This document shows, one piece after another, positions 5,416 through 7,535 of a stretch of 7,535 bases of DNA. Position 1 is the stretch's first letter. Each line of letters starts with the position of its first letter. The stretch comes from JBIQLO01 sp044464175. GTDB lineage: Bacteria > Planctomycetota > Phycisphaerae > Tepidisphaerales > Tepidisphaeraceae. Both the position numbers and the translations under genes were made by a program. Below the pieces are notes generated by a model that worked only from the letters and a program-made list of their open reading frames with translations, searched no databases and was not told where the DNA came from. The DNA lies in NCBI GenBank assembly GCA_044464175.1, contig JBIQLO010000194.1:1-7535 (forward strand), written 5' to 3'.

Positions 5416-6558
5416 ATGCACATCCTTCTCGCCCCTGACAAATTCAAAGACGCCCTCAGCGCCCAGGAGGTCGCCCAGGCGATGGCGCGGGGGGTGCGCC
5501 AGGCGATGCCGGAGGCGCAAATCGACCTGTGTCCCCTGGCCGACGGCGGGGAGGGGACGGTCGAGGCGCTGGTCGCGGCCACGGGGGGAAAGCTCCTGCA
5601 CCGCCGGGTCACCGGCCCGCTGCCGGAGATGAAGGTGGAGGCGGCGTTTGGCCTGCTGGGAGATGGGCAGACGGCGGTGGTGGAGATGGCGGCCGCCAGC
5701 GGACTGGCGCTCTTGCGCCCGGACCAGCGCGACCCGATGGCGACCACCACCTTCGGCACGGGCGAATTGCTGGTGGCGGCGGCCGAGGCGGGAGCCACGA
5801 CGATCATCCTGGGCATCGGCGGCAGCGCCACCACCGATGCCGGCGTGGGGTGTCTTCAGGCGTGCGGGCTGCCGATCCTGCTGGAGGGGGGCGAGCCGGT
5901 CAGCCCGACCGAGCCGCTGACCGGGCGGGACCTGCCATCGATCCTCTTCATCAAGCACGGGCGCGGCGCGCCGGTGGAACGGTGCCGGATCATCGTCGCC
6001 TGCGATGTAACCAATCCCCTCTTCGGCCCGGAGGGGGCGGCGGCAATTTACGGCCCGCAAAAAGGGGCCACCCCCGAGCAGGTCCGCCAACTGGTCGCCG
6101 CCCTGCGCGGGCTGGCGGAGCGAACGGGACAACTTGACGCAGCGCGCTCGCCGGGCGCGGGGGCGGCGGGCGGGCTGGGCTTTGGCATGCGGGCGTTCCT
6201 CAGGGCCCAGTTGCGCTCGGGGTTTGAGATGGTGATGGAGGCGGTAAACCTGCCCCAGCGGGTGGAAAAGGCCGATTTGTGCCTCACCGGCGAGGGGCGG
6301 CTGGACGCCTCCTCGCTGGCTGGCAAGACGGCGGTTGGGGTGGCGCGTCTTTGCCGGGAGGCGGGCAGGCCGTGCGTGGCGCTGGTGGGAGCGGGGCCGG
6401 AGGGGGCCGATGCCGAGCTCTGGGGACAGGGGCTGACCGCCTGGTTTTCCATCTGCCCGGGTCCCATAACCCTGGAGGCGGCGCTGGCCCGGACCCCGGA
6501 CTTGTTGGCCCAGTCCGCCGCCCAGGTGGTGCGGCTGTTTCGTTCGGGCCAAATTTAA
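5416..6558 (+). CDS. glycerate 2-kinase (type I, GarK/GlxK family)
   Basis: This 380-residue cytoplasmic kinase phosphorylates D-glycerate with ATP to 2-phosphoglycerate, feeding glyoxylate, serine or sugar-acid breakdown products into glycolysis. Family motifs in order: APDKFK (6-11); PLADGGEGT (40-48); TTFGTGELL (111-119); GIGGSATTDAGVG (133-145); CDVTNPLFGPEGAA (196-209) with YGPQKGAT (212-219); PGAGAAGGLGFG (246-257); and TGEGRLDASSLAGKT (291-305). Length is normal for the family. Small departures from the usual wording are SATTDAG (commonly SATNDGG) and DASS (commonly D.QS). The ATG at 5416 gives the standard N-terminus; only a weak GGA lies upstream. There is no obvious promoter of its own, so it may be read from the DUF1844 gene's promoter through the REPIN-like element. 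No glyoxylate-pathway neighbours are present. GarK and GlxK cannot be told apart from sequence, so no symbol is given. Confidence 0.94.
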   Translation: MHILLAPDKFKDALSAQEVAQAMARGVRQAMPEAQIDLCPLADGGEGTVEALVAATGGKLLHRRVTGPLPEMKVEAAFGLLGDGQTAVVEMAAASGLALLRPDQRDPMATTTFGTGELLVAAAEAGATTIILGIGGSATTDAGVGCLQACGLPILLEGGEPVSPTEPLTGRDLPSILFIKHGRGAPVERCRIIVACDVTNPLFGPEGAAAIYGPQKGATPEQVRQLVAALRGLAERTGQLDAARSPGAGAAGGLGFGMRAFLRAQLRSGFEMVMEAVNLPQRVEKADLCLTGEGRLDASSLAGKTAVGVARLCREAGRPCVALVGAGPEGADAELWGQGLTAWFSICPGPITLEAALARTPDLLAQSAAQVVRLFRSGQI

Positions 6559-6572
6559 TCGCTGGATTTCCA

Positions 6573-6590
6573 ATCGGCCGATGTTATAGT
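6573..6590 (+). promoter_or_regulatory. TATAGT promoter element with overlapping 10-bp palindrome
   Basis: TATAGTGG begins at 6585 (hexamer 6585-6590) and is followed 8 nt later by a GTG codon (6599-6601). The next bases CCTGCC also follow the recQ box. Immediately upstream, in the -35/-10 spacer region, is the perfect palindrome ATCGGCCGAT (6573-6582), a possible operator. It lies 26 nt past the glycerate kinase stop codon. Confidence 0.4.
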
Positions 6591-6598
6591 GGCCTGCC

Positions 6599-6667
6599 GT
6601 GAGTGAAAGTGGGAAAGATATAGGGACTGTTTGGGGGCGGTGGGGGAAGATGGGAAAAATAATTTGA
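6599..6667 (+). CDS. candidate leaderless 22-residue mini-ORF
   Basis: A GTG at 6599 opens a short frame encoding (M)SESGKDIGTVWGRWGKMGKII, ending in TGA at 6665-6667. Its only support is the TATAGT element 8 nt upstream, in the same arrangement as at recQ and the DUF1844 gene. The G-rich DNA, which holds a G-quadruplex motif, could equally be non-coding, or the front of a decayed gene. There is no homology I recognise. Confidence 0.2.
   Translation: MSESGKDIGTVWGRWGKMGKII
6623..6654 (+). other. G-quadruplex motif
   Basis: Four G-runs (GGG 6623-6625, GGGGG 6633-6637, GGGGG 6642-6646, GGG 6652-6654) are separated by loops of 7, 4 and 5 nt, meeting the common G3+N1-7 rule. It lies 30-65 nt after the TATAGT element on the non-template strand, so RNA from that promoter would carry it. 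Confidence 0.55.
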
Positions 6668-6718
6668 TAAAATCAGGATTGTGGGTTAGAGCAGGCATGG
6701 ATTATGCTTTGCTTCTGC

Positions 6719-6758
6719 GGGCCCGACCGACGGATCGGGTCCGGCGCCGCCACGCCGG
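6719..6758 (+). repeat. two abutting hairpins in the intergenic region
   Basis: The first hairpin pairs GGGCCCGA (6719-6726) with TCGGGTCC (6735-6742), including one G-U pair, and has an inner CCG/CGG. The second pairs CCGGCG (6741-6746) with CGCCGG (6753-6758). They share 6741-6742, so they cannot both form fully. This could be a mutually exclusive RNA fold or coincidence in GC-rich DNA. Confidence 0.4.
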
Positions 6759-6823
6759 AGAATGAAGGCGGGCGGAAAGTTGGGATGGAGCGACGGCTCG
6801 GATGGAGCGGGAGTTCCAGGGTT

Positions 6824-6843
6824 CGCGGAAAACCGCGTTTTTT
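6824..6843 (+). terminator. intrinsic terminator
   Basis: CGCGG (6824-6828), loop AAAA, CCGCG (6833-6837), then six T (6838-6843), G and TT, form a compact hairpin plus U-tract in the plus direction. It is the best terminator-like structure in the window. It would end glycerate kinase read-through or the proposed intergenic transcript. It could also attenuate transcription into the gene at 6971. Confidence 0.6.
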
Positions 6844-6871
6844 GTTCTGTAGTTGTTTTTCTCTCGCCGTC

Positions 6872-6888
6872 TTCAGCCTCCGGCTGAA
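6872..6888. repeat. perfect 7-bp stem palindrome upstream of the secreted-protein gene
   Basis: TTCAGCCTCCGGCTGAA is a 7-bp stem with a 3-nt loop, about 80 nt before the ATG. It could be a dispersed palindromic unit, an operator or a leader hairpin. A further 6-bp stem (GGATCG 6916-6921, CGATCC 6932-6937) follows. Confidence 0.45.
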
Positions 6889-6957
6889 TGAATCGAAGGA
6901 CAGCCGCTGTTGAGAGGATCGTCCAGTTGATCGATCCCGGCGGTTCGGCGGGCAAAA

Positions 6958-6964
6958 AAGGAGG
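6958..6964 (+). promoter_or_regulatory. strong Shine-Dalgarno AAGGAGG
   Basis: AAGGAGG ends 6 nt before the ATG at 6971. It is the strongest ribosome binding site in the window and fixes the start of the secreted-protein gene. It contrasts with the SD-less genes nearby and suggests high expression. Confidence 0.9.
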
Positions 6965-6970
6965 TTTGTT

Positions 6971-7535
6971 ATGTTTCGCAAACGGATGAAGAGTTCCATG
7001 CTGCTGGCCGCGGCCGCAGTGATGGGGCTGGCCACCAGCGGCGCGTATGCCGGCTCGCTGGCGCTGGGCACCAGTGGATGGACCGCCACCTGGCCGGATT
7101 CGGCCAATCTCTCGCTGACGGTTAACAGCCAGGATGCCACGACGGTCTTCATCACCAAGACCGCCACGTTCACCACGTTGGAAAATCTGCCGATCACGTT
7201 CCAGCAGACGGCCGCTGACGCCCTGCCGCAGATCGCGATTGATTCCGAGGCCGTGACCAACAACACCGGTGAGGCCTGGAGCGGCTTCCGCTGGATCATC
7301 CTGGGCAGCAGCACCGGCACCCTGGCCGACGCCCAGTTCAACACCACCGCCACCAACATCGGCGGCAGCGGCGGCTTCAGCATCAACCCGTTCACCGATT
7401 CGGCCTACAGCGACAACTCGGGCACCGGCTCGGTGGATCAGCCGCTGGTGCTGGATGTGAGCGGCGGCGGCACGGTCGCCGACGGCGCGGTCTTCGGCCC
7501 CGGCGTGGATAGCGGCTCGCTCTACATTCACGCCG
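6971..7535 (+). CDS. secreted or surface protein of unknown function, C-terminus cut by the right window edge
   Basis: There are 188 codons from the ATG at 6971, open at the window edge. The N-terminus is a clear Sec signal peptide: a basic start (FRKRMK), a hydrophobic core (residues 9-20) and a likely signal peptidase I cut after AYA (about residue 27). The mature part is rich in Thr, Ser, Gly, Asn and Asp, with alternating hydrophobic residues, as in extracellular beta-sandwich proteins. It contains VTNNTGEAWSGFRWIIL (95-111), a wording I associate with PEP-CTERM-type exported proteins of Planctomycetota and related bacteria ('NNTG..W..F...L'), and then FSINPFTD (136-143). Any sorting signal would be outside the window. 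It has a strong SD and a hairpin-rich upstream region after a terminator, so it is probably its own transcription unit. Function unknown. Confidence 0.85.
   Translation, partial: MFRKRMKSSMLLAAAAVMGLATSGAYAGSLALGTSGWTATWPDSANLSLTVNSQDATTVFITKTATFTTLENLPITFQQTAADALPQIAIDSEAVTNNTGEAWSGFRWIILGSSTGTLADAQFNTTATNIGGSGGFSINPFTDSAYSDNSGTGSVDQPLVLDVSGGGTVADGAVFGPGVDSGSLYIHA

Larger units (their letters stand above)
6599..6843 (+). ncRNA. possible small RNA or leader transcript in the 412-nt gap
   Basis: The gap between glycerate kinase (stop at 6558) and the secreted-protein gene (6971) contains, in order, a palindrome plus TATAGT element, a G-quadruplex motif, two abutting hairpins and an intrinsic terminator ending at about 6843. 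This could produce a transcript of about 245 nt. I recognise no known RNA family. The boundaries are inferred only from the promoter-like and terminator-like signals. Confidence 0.22.

Noticed and set aside
5398..6573. 391-codon open frame on the minus strand opposite glycerate kinase
   Set aside because: It is a shadow of a gene with complete kinase motifs, and its own composition is Arg/Gln/Pro-rich without domain signals.
6673..7531. Long minus-strand frames opposite the secreted-protein gene
   Set aside because: The plus-strand gene has a strong SD and signal peptide; the minus frames run across the terminator and intergenic hairpins with no domain signal.
1..7535. CRISPR array, tRNA/rRNA, insertion sequence, phage or toxin-antitoxin module
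   Set aside because: I found no regularly spaced repeats, cloverleaf, transposase or integrase motifs, or paired small overlapping genes on either strand.

Overview
This window is GC-rich, tightly packed bacterial chromosome with eight protein-coding genes, two of them cut by the window edges. There is no rRNA, tRNA, CRISPR array, transposase or phage gene. The gene set (an ABC-2 exporter, bS21, a GuaD-type deaminase, RecQ, a short DUF1844 protein with an N-terminal VDTDWKKQAQEEK-like motif, a type I glycerate kinase and a secreted 'NNTG...W..F' protein), together with mostly absent Shine-Dalgarno (SD) sequences, suggests a member of the Planctomycetota, perhaps near Phycisphaerae. That placement is an inference from gene content; Verrucomicrobiota or another PVC lineage is possible.

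Layout. Positions 1-2792 are read on the minus strand. In transcription order they are a GuaD-like deaminase (2792-2322), ribosomal protein bS21 (2201-2022), an ABC exporter ATPase (1884-964) and its ABC-2 permease (860 to beyond the left edge). Positions 2878-7535 are read on the plus strand: RecQ helicase (2878-4803), a DUF1844 protein (4887-5327), glycerate 2-kinase (5416-6558), a 412-nt intergenic region, and a secreted protein of unknown function (6971 to beyond the right edge). The deaminase and recQ are transcribed away from each other across an 85-nt gap.

How the genes work together. The ATPase and permease form one exporter. The other genes look like independent housekeeping functions in translation, purine metabolism, DNA repair and glycerate metabolism. 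I see no defence island, biosynthetic cluster or other obvious new multi-gene system.

The more interesting signals are non-coding or structural. First, a -10-like element reading TATRRTGR sits 6-9 nt before four start codons (deaminase, recQ, the DUF1844 gene and a 22-codon mini-ORF), which suggests leaderless or nearly leaderless transcription. bS21 and the secreted protein instead have clear SD sequences. Second, a REPIN-like pair of inverted 22-bp palindromic repeats lies between the DUF1844 gene and the glycerate kinase. Third, a perfect 16-bp inverted repeat is embedded in the Ala/Pro/Gly linker of the DUF1844 gene, and a 12-bp one in the RecQ linker. Fourth, the 412-nt intergenic region carries an operator-like palindrome, a promoter-like element, a G-quadruplex motif, tandem hairpins and an intrinsic terminator, and may encode a small RNA or a regulated leader.
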